Below are positions 22,970 through 33,130 of a stretch of DNA of 64,000 nucleotides, one piece after another. The position numbers and the translations under genes were made by a program. Position 1 is the first letter of the stretch, and each line of letters begins with the position of its first letter. The notes beneath the pieces were generated by a model, which saw nothing but the letters and a program-made list of their open reading frames with translations, was not told the DNA's origin and did not search any database. The DNA lies in NCBI GenBank assembly GCA_021014325.1, contig CM037462.1, positions 13,560,501 to 13,624,500 of the forward strand. Reading direction: 5' to 3'. Source of the DNA: Plazaster borealis (taxonomy: Eukaryota > Echinodermata > Asteroidea > Forcipulatida > Labidiasteridae).

Positions 22970-23153
22970 GGCCCCAAGTTCATAGAGTTGCTCAGGCAGA
23001 AAAAGTAACCAAGCACAAAACAATTCGGTTAACTAGAATAAGGTTACCGGCAAAAATGCCATGTCACATGTACCGTTTGTGACTGATTTCCTGGTCATTT
23101 TTGCTGAGCAGAAATTTGTTAAGCAATAAGCAGCTCTATGAAATTGGCCCCTG
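22970..23153. mobile_element. Palindromic element M1
   Basis: Ends GGGCCCCAAGTTCATAGAGT and CAGCTCTATGAAATTGGCCC. The interior has AGCACAAAACAATTCGGTT and GTTACCGGCAAAAATGCC. A decayed right half of the same family lies just to the left (22830-22969). Confidence 0.85.
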
Positions 23154-23404
23154 GTAATAAAATGTTTAAATCAATTTAAGGAGCTTGTAAGCAGTTAGCA
23201 GAATTTTCTATTTTGTACCCATGATTACCATAAGAGAGACGTAATATAAGAAGCCAAATTTGCACAAAACACTTACACTGTGCCACCAAATCGTCTAAAA
23301 TTGTTTTAACTAGGCCCTAGTTTTTTTGTTTTTTTTGCCCCTGGTAATAAAATGTTGTAATCAATTTGTTTTTGAACTATATATTTGTTTTGCTACAGCA
23401 TTAT

Positions 23405-23565
23405 TTTGGTTGGAACCCTTACACCCCTGTGTAATAAGCACTGTATCCTCAGTGCTTTCTGGGTTCTGTGGAAAATAAGCCACAGGCTACTTGGGTGGGA
23501 TTCAAACCCAAAACCTCCATATTCTTGAGCAGATGTCTTAACCGCTACAACACAGCCTCGCTACC
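23405..23565 (-). repeat. tRNA-like repeat S3, minus strand
   Basis: On minus: TGTGTTGTAGCGGTTAAGAC (A-box region) and TGGGTTTGAATCCCACCC (B box), then the shared S3 body CAGAACCCAGAAAGCACTG and GTGTAAGGGTT. The stems do not pair well enough for a real tRNA. Confidence 0.7.
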
Positions 23566-24047
23566 ATGGGCACCTCGATATCGATACCTCTCCTCACTAA
23601 CCCCTGGGAGGGAAACGCTGAAAATCAACGCCGATTGGCTCCCAAAAGTGACTGATTTGCATGCACGCTTGTTAATAACATTCAAGCGCTTGTAGGGCGC
23701 TTGTCGGGCTCTTAGTACGCGCGTAAAAATGCATGTAGAACGCGTGTAAAAATGCAAGTATTTCGACGCAATACATTTCAAATAAATCATGTTTTTACAT
23801 GGTCTCCCTAAACTGCATACAGTTAGACGTATCACAAGATCGAACAAGAATGGGAGGGGCCAGTTGCTCTATGACTTGATGCGTATTTTGACAGCGCGCT
23901 CTGCATAGTCTCTAAAACAGGACTAATTAAAATAGCCAAATATATGGGCTACTTTCGTTTCACACTTCCAGGGTGTACAATCGAGCAAGGCATTCTGGGA
24001 AAGAAAACAAAATGGCGCGGCGAGATCGTACACCATGGGAACGAGGT
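23556..24047. mobile_element. Palindromic-ended element M4
   Basis: The left end CCTCGCTACCATGGGCACCT is a reverse-complement partner of the right end GTACACCATGGGAACGAGG. Shared with 32044-32469: TTGGCTCCCAAAAGTGACT, CTAAACTGCATACA, CACAAGATC and AGCAAGGCATTCTGGGAAA. The copies are about 430-490 bp and non-coding. Confidence 0.85.
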
Positions 24048-24132
24048 TGGCTAGAACCTGACCTGGCATGCCTGATGACAGGAGGCCGGTTCGAATCCTG
24101 TAATGAGCAGCAGGTACCACAAGCAATTCAGT

Positions 24133-24250
24133 TAAAGGGAGGGTATACCTTTGGTAATTACTCCAAAAATTAATGACCATACAAACTTGCTCAGTAAGAA
24201 GAAATGCTCTGTTGATAATGCATACCATTTTTAGACATGATTCCCTCCTA
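24133..24250. mobile_element. Palindromic element M7, left-end fragment
   Basis: TTAAAGGGAGGGTATACCTT plus TGGTAATTACTCC matches the left end of M7 at 45522; the rest is missing. Confidence 0.45.
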
Positions 24251-25784
24251 AGGAATGTGGTTTAGAGAAAGGGATTTAAAAAAAATTCAATCTGAGAATG
24301 AAACGTTTCTTAGATTGTGTATTCAAATTACGGATTATTCTTCCTGCGTGAACATACACCGCTCCAGATCATTGCAATGTTATTACACACAGATGACTGC
24401 TACAGTCTGCTACAGTAAGTATCAAAGTTTGCTTAAAAAAACTTAGCATCCTTAGGAAATAGGGTCATGTTTTTCCCAATTAGAGAATTTCTGTTTAAAT
24501 AAAAATTGACATATTGGGTCTGGTAAGTTTTATGAATATCAACGAGGGAGATCTGGAGAAAGAGGATGAAGAGCTGTAAGATTCTTCAGGGAATGCCTTG
24601 GTCTCGATGAACTATATCTTCAAACAGGAAACGGGAAGGATTAAGTTCTCAAAAATTCTGTTTCATATCTTCAGTGATAAAACTCATAACAGTTTTATAG
24701 CTATATTATCATACATGCTTTTTTTTCTGGCAGGATATTCTAAGTTGGAGTCCATACATCAATCACAGTTTCTTCAAATGTGGATGTGGTTTGAGTTTTA
24801 GTGGTTATAGACTGTGCAATTCTCGCGCGTATTCCAATTCCGGGACCATGTTGGTCCCAACCATATTGAGCTGTATGTGCGCAATTCTGTTCATTCAAAT
24901 ACTTTAATTTAACCATAGAACAAGGACAGAAAACGTAGTTTATGGCTATATAAATTAAATCATACTGTTGCAAAAGTAAAATTTAGCCATGAGATTGTAT
25001 GAAAGTAAAGTAAATTTAACAAGTCAACAAAGAAAACCTGAGAATAAGTCTTGACCTCCTTTGTTCTTCGTGAAACCCAAAAAACAATGTGACCTACATA
25101 TCTACGTTCTTCTGTTGCAATGTATAACATGCATCTTTGGGGGCGTGTTGCTCCCTGTGAAAATGCAAAATGCAACTTTTGAGATATAGGCCCATTCCTG
25201 TATCAATCAATAATGTTATCATTTTAACGTGGCTCTTCATGAAAACGATGGCAAGATGTGATAAACAGTTATCATATTTAATGCCATTTTATTGAAAAGT
25301 GAACACTTGCACGTATTATTTGATAAAGTTTTCATGGGTTAACTTAAAGAGGGTGTTTGAAAACTAACATGACAACTACTCGAACTACATGTACTGCACC
25401 GGAATGCAGTGTGTATTTTTTTCCCGCAGTATTTGCACACACAAAATCTGATAACGTATCAAACAACAGATGGTGTACAATCCAGTTTTATTTTCACAAG
25501 TGCCAAGTGGAGACATTATCACTCCAGACACCTAACTGTTAGAGGTTGGCGTCCAAATTATGAAATTAACAGGAAAAAGCACCCCCCCCCCCTCCGACAG
25601 ATTGGTTTCAATGATAAAATAAGGCAAAGGACACACCAGCTGCAAGGAGACAAGAAGGTGGGCTCTGAGCTTTGGCCTCCGGATGGAGAGAGATGAAAAA
25701 TGAGATACAGGCAATAGAAACTCACTGTAATCGATGCTTGGTAGGAACTGTAGGTCCTCTTCTCTATCTCCTGTTATGGTTGGA
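24251..25784. other. Intron-like DNA, nothing recognised
   Basis: No exon or repeat family assigned. A C9-10 run lies at about 25582-25591. Confidence 0.4.
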
Positions 25785-26208
25785 TTCGTCTCTGGATGAC
25801 CTGGCAAAGCTGATGGACTGGTGCCTTGGGAAGAAGAATGAGAATAATAAAACAATGAGATCAAGTACACTAACTCAAACAGGGTCTGGACACCAGATGA
25901 TCTGACAAAGCTGATGGACTGGTACCTTGGGAAGAAGAATGAGAACAATAAAACAATGAGATCAAGTACACTAACTCAAACAGGGTCTGGACACCGGATG
26001 ATCTGACAAAGCTGATGGACTGGTACCTTGGGAAGAAGAATGAGAACAATAAAACAATGAGATCAAGTACACTAACTCAAACAGGGTCTGGACTCCGGAT
26101 GATCTGACAAAGCTGATGGACTGGTACCTTGGGAAGAAGAATGAGAATAATAAAACAATGAGATCCAGTACACTAATTCAAACAGGGTCTGGAATCCGGA
26201 TGACCTGG
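25785..26208. repeat. 101-bp tandem repeat, ~4.2 copies
   Basis: CTGATGGACTGGTRCCTTGG recurs at 25810, 25911, 26012 and 26113, exactly 101 bp apart. Copies differ at only a few sites (GGCAAAG/GACAAAG, ACACCAG/ACACCGG/ACTCCGG/AATCCGG, AATAAT/AACAAT), so amplification is recent. 101 is not a multiple of three, and no frame stays open through the array. Confidence 0.97.
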
Positions 26209-26369
26209 CACTCTCATGCATAGCATCACAATGTTGTAAATCGCTGTCAAAAACACCTTGATCAGAACGTACTTGTACTCAGTAAGCACAGACAACTGTA
26301 CATTTAACCACATTGTAATTACTCAAGACATTCAAACTAGAGTTTACTGTTACAACTAACAAACATTGG

Positions 26370-26500
26370 CATTTTAATAATGATAATAATACGTAATACA
26401 CAGGTAACTAATAGCCCTTTTCACATCCGAAGGGCGTCCCAAAGTGCTCAATAATTTGTTCAATAGGTACGCGGAGCTTTGTTTGGAATTAAGACCTTTT
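26370..26500 (-). mobile_element. SINE S1, 5'-truncated copy
   Basis: Carries only the 3' part of S1 next to its tail: AATAATGATAATAATACG, CACATCCGAAGGGCGTCCC and GTGCTCAATAATTTGTTC, matching the left parts of the copies at 10226 and 45899. Confidence 0.6.
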
Positions 26501-26628
26501 TTGTATAAAGACTTCCGTGTCTGCAACAACAGTTACAGTGAATCTCTCAGACAAATTCAGAATCCATAAATGGCCATCTTTAGTTATTTTTCTCCAAAAG
26601 AGTTCTTTGTTTTTATTATTGAGCGCGT

Positions 26629-26656
26629 GTGGTGGGGGGGGTGGGGGTGGGGGGGC
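26629..26656 (+). other. G-rich run, G-quadruplex candidate
   Basis: Runs of about 8, 5 and 7 G separated by single T (for example GTGGGGGTGGGGGGG), enough G tracts for a four-run quadruplex. Confidence 0.7.
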
Positions 26657-26939
26657 AGTTGAGGTGCCATGACACAAGTGAACCTGTGATCACTGTTAAC
26701 CGCAATCGGTACTTGGATGTGAGATCACCTCTTGCTTGTGGTTTTAGCTTGCGTGACTGATGACTGAGACGCGTGGGTGATTTTTTGGGGGTCCTCGATG
26801 ATTCTCTGAAGTGGAGATGAGAAGGTCGGTTATGGCTATAAGCCAGGTGTCTCCACACATGGAGAAAGCCTCTCACAGTGCCAATTTACAGATTTCTCAA
26901 GAAATTCTTTGTTGTTCTAAATTGTTTGAGACACGGTAG

Positions 26940-27290
26940 TGATCATGCAAGAAGCAGACATGATATTTGGCCCTTACAAAAATATAGGAACATTTTTGTT
27001 GAGGGCAGACCTACATGTACATGTACATATGGTACTGTTTATAAGCTTTGATAGACTTTTCAGGCTAATTAATGGTAGTTTTGCTAATTTTTCTGAGGGC
27101 ACAAAAAACCAGAAAACAGACTTAAGTATGAAGAATATCATGCCTGAAGAAGTCAAAGTATTTGCTCCAACTGAAAAGTCTGTTGAGAATGTCGTAATTG
27201 AAATTTCATTAATTGTTGGTGAATATGTTCTAATTTATCCTCGGCTCAATGAGTGGATTGATCCCAATCAAAAAGGCTATTAGAGGCCTC
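26940..27290. repeat. Dispersed repeat R3
   Basis: Shares CATGATATTTGGCC, AATAGACTTTTCAGGCTA-like, TTTTCTGAGGG and GAAGAATATCATGCCTG with 43180-43385. A 114-codon plus-strand frame (26939-27283) lies in it. The second copy has stops and indels, so I treat the frame as repeat-derived. Confidence 0.75.
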
Positions 27291-27871
27291 ACAATTCTTG
27301 AAATTAAAAACTTAAATGATCGATGCTGTTTAAAAACTCTCCATTTCCATAAAATATAAAATGAAAACACAATAGGAATGCACACTGAACCTTTAAAAAA
27401 AATGACATAAATTGTTCCAGGTATCATATGTACAAGGTGCCAGTGATCTGTATTTTTGATCCTGGTGTGAGAGTGGGTGTTACAGCAGACACCTCTGGCC
27501 TCTAGACAAGGAGACAAACTTGTCAAGGTTGCCTTTCGAAGGCTCCAGTCAGGGGAAAGGGGAAAAACCCAGGAGTGTGACCGAGAGGAGCTCTGATTGA
27601 CCATAGAGGAAGGATCTGCGGTCTGTTCAGTGGACACCAGAGGTTCCTCCTATACAAGGCCATGACTACCGGGTGGACCATCCGACTACCCCGGTGGACT
27701 ACCTGTGGAGTGGGTATACCTGGCCGGGCTCGTCGAGGGTCACCCATATGACTCATTAGATGCTAGATGGTGAGGAAAATCAGAAAATGTAGGAAGGGGG
27801 ATATTTCCTAATCGGAGTGTTAGGGCAACTGACAGACAAGTGAAGTGATCACTACCTGGATGATGACCCTA

Positions 27872-28202
27872 TTAGTACGACAGGTAAATGATGGGATTTA
27901 TTATGCCTTTGATGATACAAGCATGAAGTGTGACAAAAAGTCAGATTTTGTCATGAGAATGATATCTGGCTATAGGGCCATCGCAGATTTGTCCTTTGAA
28001 AAAATAAATAACAAGCAATTGCAGCCATTTTGAAAACTGCTTGTTATTCTACCAGCCCTGTATATTTTTTTCGAAGAACAAATCTGCGATGGCCCTATAG
28101 ACAAATATCTTTCTCATGATATACTCCGACTGTGTGTCAAATTCTATGCTTGTTTCATCAAAGGCACAATTCCCCCAAATATGTCCCCTATCTGCCCCAC
28201 TA
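27872..28202. mobile_element. Palindromic element M3, full copy
   Basis: Left ATTAGTACGACAGG...TTTGATGATACAAGCATG and right CTTGTTTCATCAAAGGCAC...CTGCCCCACTAATAA. The arms with GGCTATAGGGCCATCGCAGA and its complement are almost perfect. This is the best-preserved M3 copy. Confidence 0.92.
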
Positions 28203-30911
28203 ATAATTGTGAAGGTACAAAAAATAAAGGGTAGCCCCACTGTTACAGGTGGGTTTTTTTTAAAGATTTTTAGCTATACGTAGTAAACAATTGTAGTTAC
28301 AATCATAGCAAGACAAGTTCTCAAAGAACAAATCTAGTCAGCAAAGTAGATACATACACATTGTGTAACCGCAAACTGATTATACATTGAATATACATAC
28401 AATCTTTCTATCGTTGACTGAACAATGTTGAGGTGGAGGAATTTTATTACTTTGAGAAAGCTCAAACTACACCATCGGTTTTGCTCTCTACAGGGCTGTG
28501 GTTATAGTGCTCAACATTGTTATGCTTAAGTTTTGTATATGATTTTTAACTTTTCATAGAAATATTTAACTGATCCACGATTTGTCAGGATTTTTTTACT
28601 TCTTAAGATCTCAGAATGTTTTAATAGTTCTCCCTCTGCCCCCAAACTTTCTTGAAAAAGACTCACTTGAAATGACCAGAAGGGGAAGGAAGACAAAGCC
28701 AGTATTGTGTCCAGACCTCTAGATTTTCTGATAGTGATTGTACAGAGAGTCTGTAAATCCTCTAAAACGTGACGCCATCACAGTTTGGATGGTTTCACTT
28801 ATAGAACCTCTATGATTTGTCATTCTTGTACATTCACACCCGCAATTAGAAAACTGTGAATTTTAATTTAAAGATGAAAGTACAATACAGCAGAGTTGAT
28901 TATTGTTCAAACGCTATCATTTTGAATGAAGCTTGTCTGAGTAGTTATTTCAGTCACTTGTGTAAAAACCTCACCAATATCTAGATGAAATTTCGTTTTC
29001 CTTCCCCCAAGCCAGCAAGCTCCACCAACACAAGCATAACATCAAACTCTTGCTTTCAACACCCCCTCAGAATATGCCACCCATTGTCGAGACATCAGAG
29101 CCGCTCTCGATGGGATATTTTTTCTCGGCGCTCAAGTTACCGTTGTTACATTCAAGTTGAATCATGATACCCTTATAGGAAAACAAGGACATCCTCCCAT
29201 CTGCTCCACTTGTCACCCCAGCAGTAAGTACCCACTCTCAAACCTCGTTGTTCTCTCTCCTTAATCACTAGTGAAGGGTTGAGTAATGCCGCCCGCACGC
29301 CTCCCCTCCCCTTAATGAGGAGCGAACAATTCACAGGGTTTGGAGGAGTAATTCACCCTGGCATTGGGATCACCAGCTTAAAGTACACTCACAGTGTGTC
29401 AACCCTGTGTACACCGTTTTCGCAGACTACCCCAAGATAATTGCAAGAGCCCCTTATGGGAAAGACGGAAGATATGCTGAGCCCCCTGGTTTACAAGCTA
29501 CAAATAGTATCGTGATTCAACGTCTGCATGGGGATACCATACTCCAAAACCCCATAATCAAAACACTGACCGTATCAAGTCTAAAGGATATTTTGGATTT
29601 TCAGTTGAGTTTTGTTTGCATCCGAGTGTTAACACTACATTGATCCATATCATCGTCTTAAGCTCCAGGAACTCATGGTAATTTCCATTCAATGACAAAA
29701 AACACAAAACAACACCGTGAAAAACACCTCTACGCTTGTTAATTTCTTAAGACATTGCGTCCGAGTAACTTCCTCAGAAGTCGCACTGTAACTTAAAAGG
29801 AGATTCATTTCCAAAAAGTTATCTGGAATATTTATTAGTCAGTCTTGGTCCAACATGCAGGTGCTATCTGTGTTGTTAATAATATCAAGATTAAGTCAAA
29901 CAAAGTTTTTTTTATTTTTTTATTTTTTCAGACTGGCACTTCAAAACAGAATGATGGAGCAACAGTATACAGCTCTCTAAATGTCTTCTTCAACACAAAA
30001 CAACACAATATAACCACATAAAAAAGGTATATTTTGACCATATTGGGGTCCTTACAAAGTTTGGGTATTTACTCCAATGTACCTGCCTTTCTTTGCCTCA
30101 AAGTTCAAAAGTCAACCCATTATGCCTGCCCCCCCATCAAAAAAAAAGGGAAAAAAACACGGAGTAAAACAATAAAAGTCAGACCTCCAATGAAAGTAGC
30201 TTTCAATAGCAAAACAACAAGTCGTTGGTTTGGACATGAACCTTGAACCCACTAGCTTACAGCCAGGCAAGGCAACATTGAAGAAAAAAATGTTTCTTCA
30301 AGACTTCAAAAAAGCCAGGAACGTGACCCCGTTGCACTGTGTGGCTGGTGTGTCATCAAGCGTGACATAAGAGGCCAGCTGATGAGCAACAGTTGGTCAC
30401 CAGTTAAATCCAGCGTCACTTCTCATACACACACAACATGCACAACCAAGGACGAGGCCTGTTGCTGCCGTACATGCAGTGGGGTGACTGATAACACACT
30501 CCGTAATGACAGAGCAGGTTCTCTCCCCTTTCCAAATCTCGCCACGCTTGCCAGCCATTGTACTTTTTTTTCAGAGAGCGTTGCCTGTCGTACCTACTTA
30601 TCCTAAGGTCTGTAAACAGGCTTATAGTAGCATCAACAACAAAAAGCGTTGGACTTGAGCTAATATTGGTCCAGCCATCAACACTAAATCAAGATCCTCT
30701 ATAGAATTTTGAGAGTACACAACACTTTTTTTTAAATGTTCCCTTAAAATTGGTTTACGTTTGAAGAGTATTAACAGTAAGAATGCTTAAAAGCACCCCA
30801 ATAACATGAATCAAACTCTACATGAAGAGTCTTAAAGTTGATTGTATTCTGGTCTTTTTGGTCATGTTTCCTGTGGGAGATAACTATAAACACTGATGCT
30901 TAGGCTATATC
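28203..30911. other. Intron-like DNA, nothing recognised
   Basis: Contains a 78-codon plus frame (29407-29643: VFADYPKIIARAPYGKDGRY...) and a 74-codon frame (30382-30606). Neither is recognised nor flanked by good splice sites. Confidence 0.4.
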
Positions 30912-31036
30912 CAAGTTGGCGGCTACAGCTACGGCTTTGACTGTTGCTAGGGATGTGCTAAATACCTCCTACACTTTAATGCATGATGATGAGACGATCC
31001 AGCCATAGCCATAGCCGTAGCCATTAATTTGGGCAT
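30912..31036. mobile_element. Palindromic element M6
   Basis: Arms GGCGGCTACAGCTACGGCTT and AGCCATAGCCATAGCCGTAG pair across a central TTTAATGCATGATGATGAG. Confidence 0.75.
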
Positions 31037-31062
31037 GGCCTCATGGAGTATTTGGGCATGGA

Positions 31063-31305
31063 GTAGTAGGGCAGAGACAGGGAAATATTTGTGGGCATTG
31101 TGGCTTTGATGATAAAAGCATGGATGTTGGCACAGTATGGTCAGAGTATGTCATGAGAAAGACATTTGGCTATTGGGCCATTGCAGATTTGTCCTTTAAA
31201 AAAATTATCAGTAGAATAACAAGCATTTTTCAACATTTTCAAAATGGCTGTCATTGCTGGTTATTCTACCTAAATTTTTTCAAAGGAAAAATCTGCAATG
31301 GCTTA
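31063..31305. mobile_element. Palindromic element M3, right arm truncated
   Basis: Starts GTAGTAGGGCAGAGACAGGG, keeps the left arm and centre (AATAACAAGCATTTTTCAAC, CAAAATGGCTGTCATTGCTG) and stops after AATCTGCAATGGCTTAGG, losing about 90 bp of the right arm. Confidence 0.8.
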
Positions 31306-32043
31306 GGATTAAGCATTCACATGAAAACCCCCCCTCCCACTCACCCTCACCCCCACCCTGAAAATCACTAACCAAAAGCGTTTTTGCCTCGCTGGCCGTT
31401 CCCAAAGGTATATTCTATTTTCTAGTGGAAGTACCCATTACAACAGGAAAGTTGCACAACCTTCCAAAAACAAAATCCACCGTTTGTACTGGCACCATCA
31501 CGGTTCTGCACTCTGTCATCATTCAACAACTTTCAAAATATCCTCTCCATTTCATGCATTTTTTTTTTATCTCACGAAAGAGACGGCCCTTTTTTTCTCT
31601 GAAAAGCCACATAGACAAGAAACTTACTCCTACGTTTGTCAGAACGTTAATTGGGGCTCAATTGACCACAAAATGAGCGTGGCTAATGCGGGTTAAATCA
31701 ATGAAGGTCATTCTTTAAGATACATTTAATTGATGTTTCCTCGCGTGGATGTCGAAAAAAGAACGCAAAAGTTGTGTGGATGGCGTCATCAGGAATTCCG
31801 ATTGGTGTTTTGGGGTTGGGTAGTAGATGAAGTAGAACTGTCGGAGATCCAGAGGTCGAATTTTAATAAAACAGTTGGACTCACATTAAGAAGAGTTTGC
31901 TCAACTTACAAGATGAACTGTTTAGTAACATCATAATTTGATTAACTTGCTCAGTCACCTTCAGCTTGATGGGTGTTTAGACGAGACACTGTAATTAACG
32001 TATGTTTGGGTGTTGAATTATCAAATAGTGCTGGACCATTGCC
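31306..32043. other. Intron-like DNA, nothing recognised
   Basis: On minus at about 31455-31515 a frame reads ...RTVMVPVQTVDF. It superficially resembles the MSH5 segment missing between the exons at 36762 and 16740, but the splice signals do not fit. Confidence 0.35.
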
Positions 32044-32469
32044 GCCTCGCTACCATGGTAGGGATGTGCTGAAGAAAAACGCTGTTTGGCTCCCAAAAGT
32101 GACTACTTTGCGTGCATGCTTGTTAAAAACTTTCTAGCGCTCGTATGGCGCTTGTAGATTGTTTAGAACGCGCGTGTCAAAATGCAAGTATTTTAAAGCG
32201 ATTCCATTTCAAATTACATGGTCACCCTAAACTGCATACAATTAGACACATCACAAGATCAAAGAAGGATGAGAGGGGACCAGTTGCTCTTTGACTTGAC
32301 GCCTCTTTTGCGGGTTACCATACTTGAGAGTAGAGTATCTGCTACAGGCCCGATTAAAATGTGCCAGATTCTGGCACACTTTAATGAACCAATTCCAGGG
32401 GTTATGAGCAAGCAAGGCATTCTGGGAAAAAACGGCGCGATGAGATCGATCACCCCTGGGAACGAAGTT
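32044..32469. mobile_element. Element M4, second copy
   Basis: CCTCGCTACCATGGTAGGG at the left and CACCCCTGGGAACGAAG at the right, with the shared interior phrases listed for 23556. An extra short palindrome (GTGCCAGATTCTGGCAC) is present. Confidence 0.82.
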
Positions 32470-32529
32470 GGGACCATTGGACTGTCACAAGAGAGGGACT
32501 ATCTTAGTCCATAATCACATGCAGAACTG

Positions 32530-32700
32530 GATTTTCATCTTAGAGAGGGCAAGGCCATTTTTATTTTGCAAAGGACACTTACATTGGAAAATCTCAAAGT
32601 CTATGAGAAACTTTTGAAGGGGCACCAAGGCCAAGACCAGGGGCAACAGATCAGAGGCCATGGCCTCTGTGGCCTCCGTTTAATTCTAAGCCTGCACATG
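32530..32700. repeat. Dispersed repeat R2
   Basis: Shares GAGAGGGCAAGGCC, GGAAAATCT, AAGTCTATG and GGGCACCAAGGCCAAGACCA with 52350-52510; partial copy at 58920-59040. Confidence 0.8.
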
Positions 32701-32789
32701 AGATGAATGTAGAGTGTAATGAGATGTTGAAGCTGTTGATTGTATTCCTTACAAATGCTGTATCTTCCTTTAGAAGATTGAACGACACA

Positions 32790-33130
32790 TTCAGCAGGGT
32801 TCCCCCCCCCCCAGGATTTTTCAAAACCGTGAGGCATTTTGGAACCAAACTTTGCAAGTTTGGCCGAAGCGCGCTGAATTAAAACAAGGTCCTCGGAAAG
32901 TTTCACTTGAAGGTCACTTGAAGTTTATGTTTGGTTTTACAACCTGTACCTTGCAATCTGGAGAGTTTTAAGTAGTTTTATTTTATATTTTTGTAAATTT
33001 GGTCTTAAATAGTAAAATTTGTTTACTATTATGTTTATTTGTTCATTTATTTTCTATGAGGGGGGAGTGGGGAGTGTATCGGCTGCAATTTTTAGCCCCA
33101 ACATGCTAGCCTGTGCATGGGGAGAACCCT
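32790..33130 (-). repeat. Dispersed repeat R1, minus orientation, decayed
   Basis: Contains AAACTTTGCAAGTTTGGCC near the left and TAGCCTGTGCATGGGGAGAA at the right, the reverse complement of the R1 start (TTCTCCCCATGCACAAGCT). Confidence 0.55.

Noticed and set aside
25500..26200. Serial repeats with regular spacing, considered as a CRISPR-like array.
   Set aside because: Units are contiguous 101-bp tandem copies without unique spacers, in eukaryotic intronic DNA.
26939..27283. 114-codon plus frame.
   Set aside because: Lies in dispersed repeat R3; the second copy at 43.2 kb has indels and stops, so no coding constraint is visible.
28049..28240. Minus-strand frame of 63 codons that recurs with similar peptides at 18.4 and 31.1 kb.
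   Set aside because: All are translations of arms of the M3 palindromic element.
28660..28735. Minus-strand block encoding TGFVFLPLLVIS before a GTGAGT donor, considered as the missing MSH5 exon.
   Set aside because: The only usable acceptor gives the wrong phase (0 instead of two bases), a stop lies just upstream, and the VDF-type residues are absent.
31455..31520. Minus-strand frame RTVMVPVQTVDF, considered as the missing MSH5 exon.
   Set aside because: Motif spacing is tempting, but the required donor one base after the TTT codon is absent and the acceptor lacks a pyrimidine tract.
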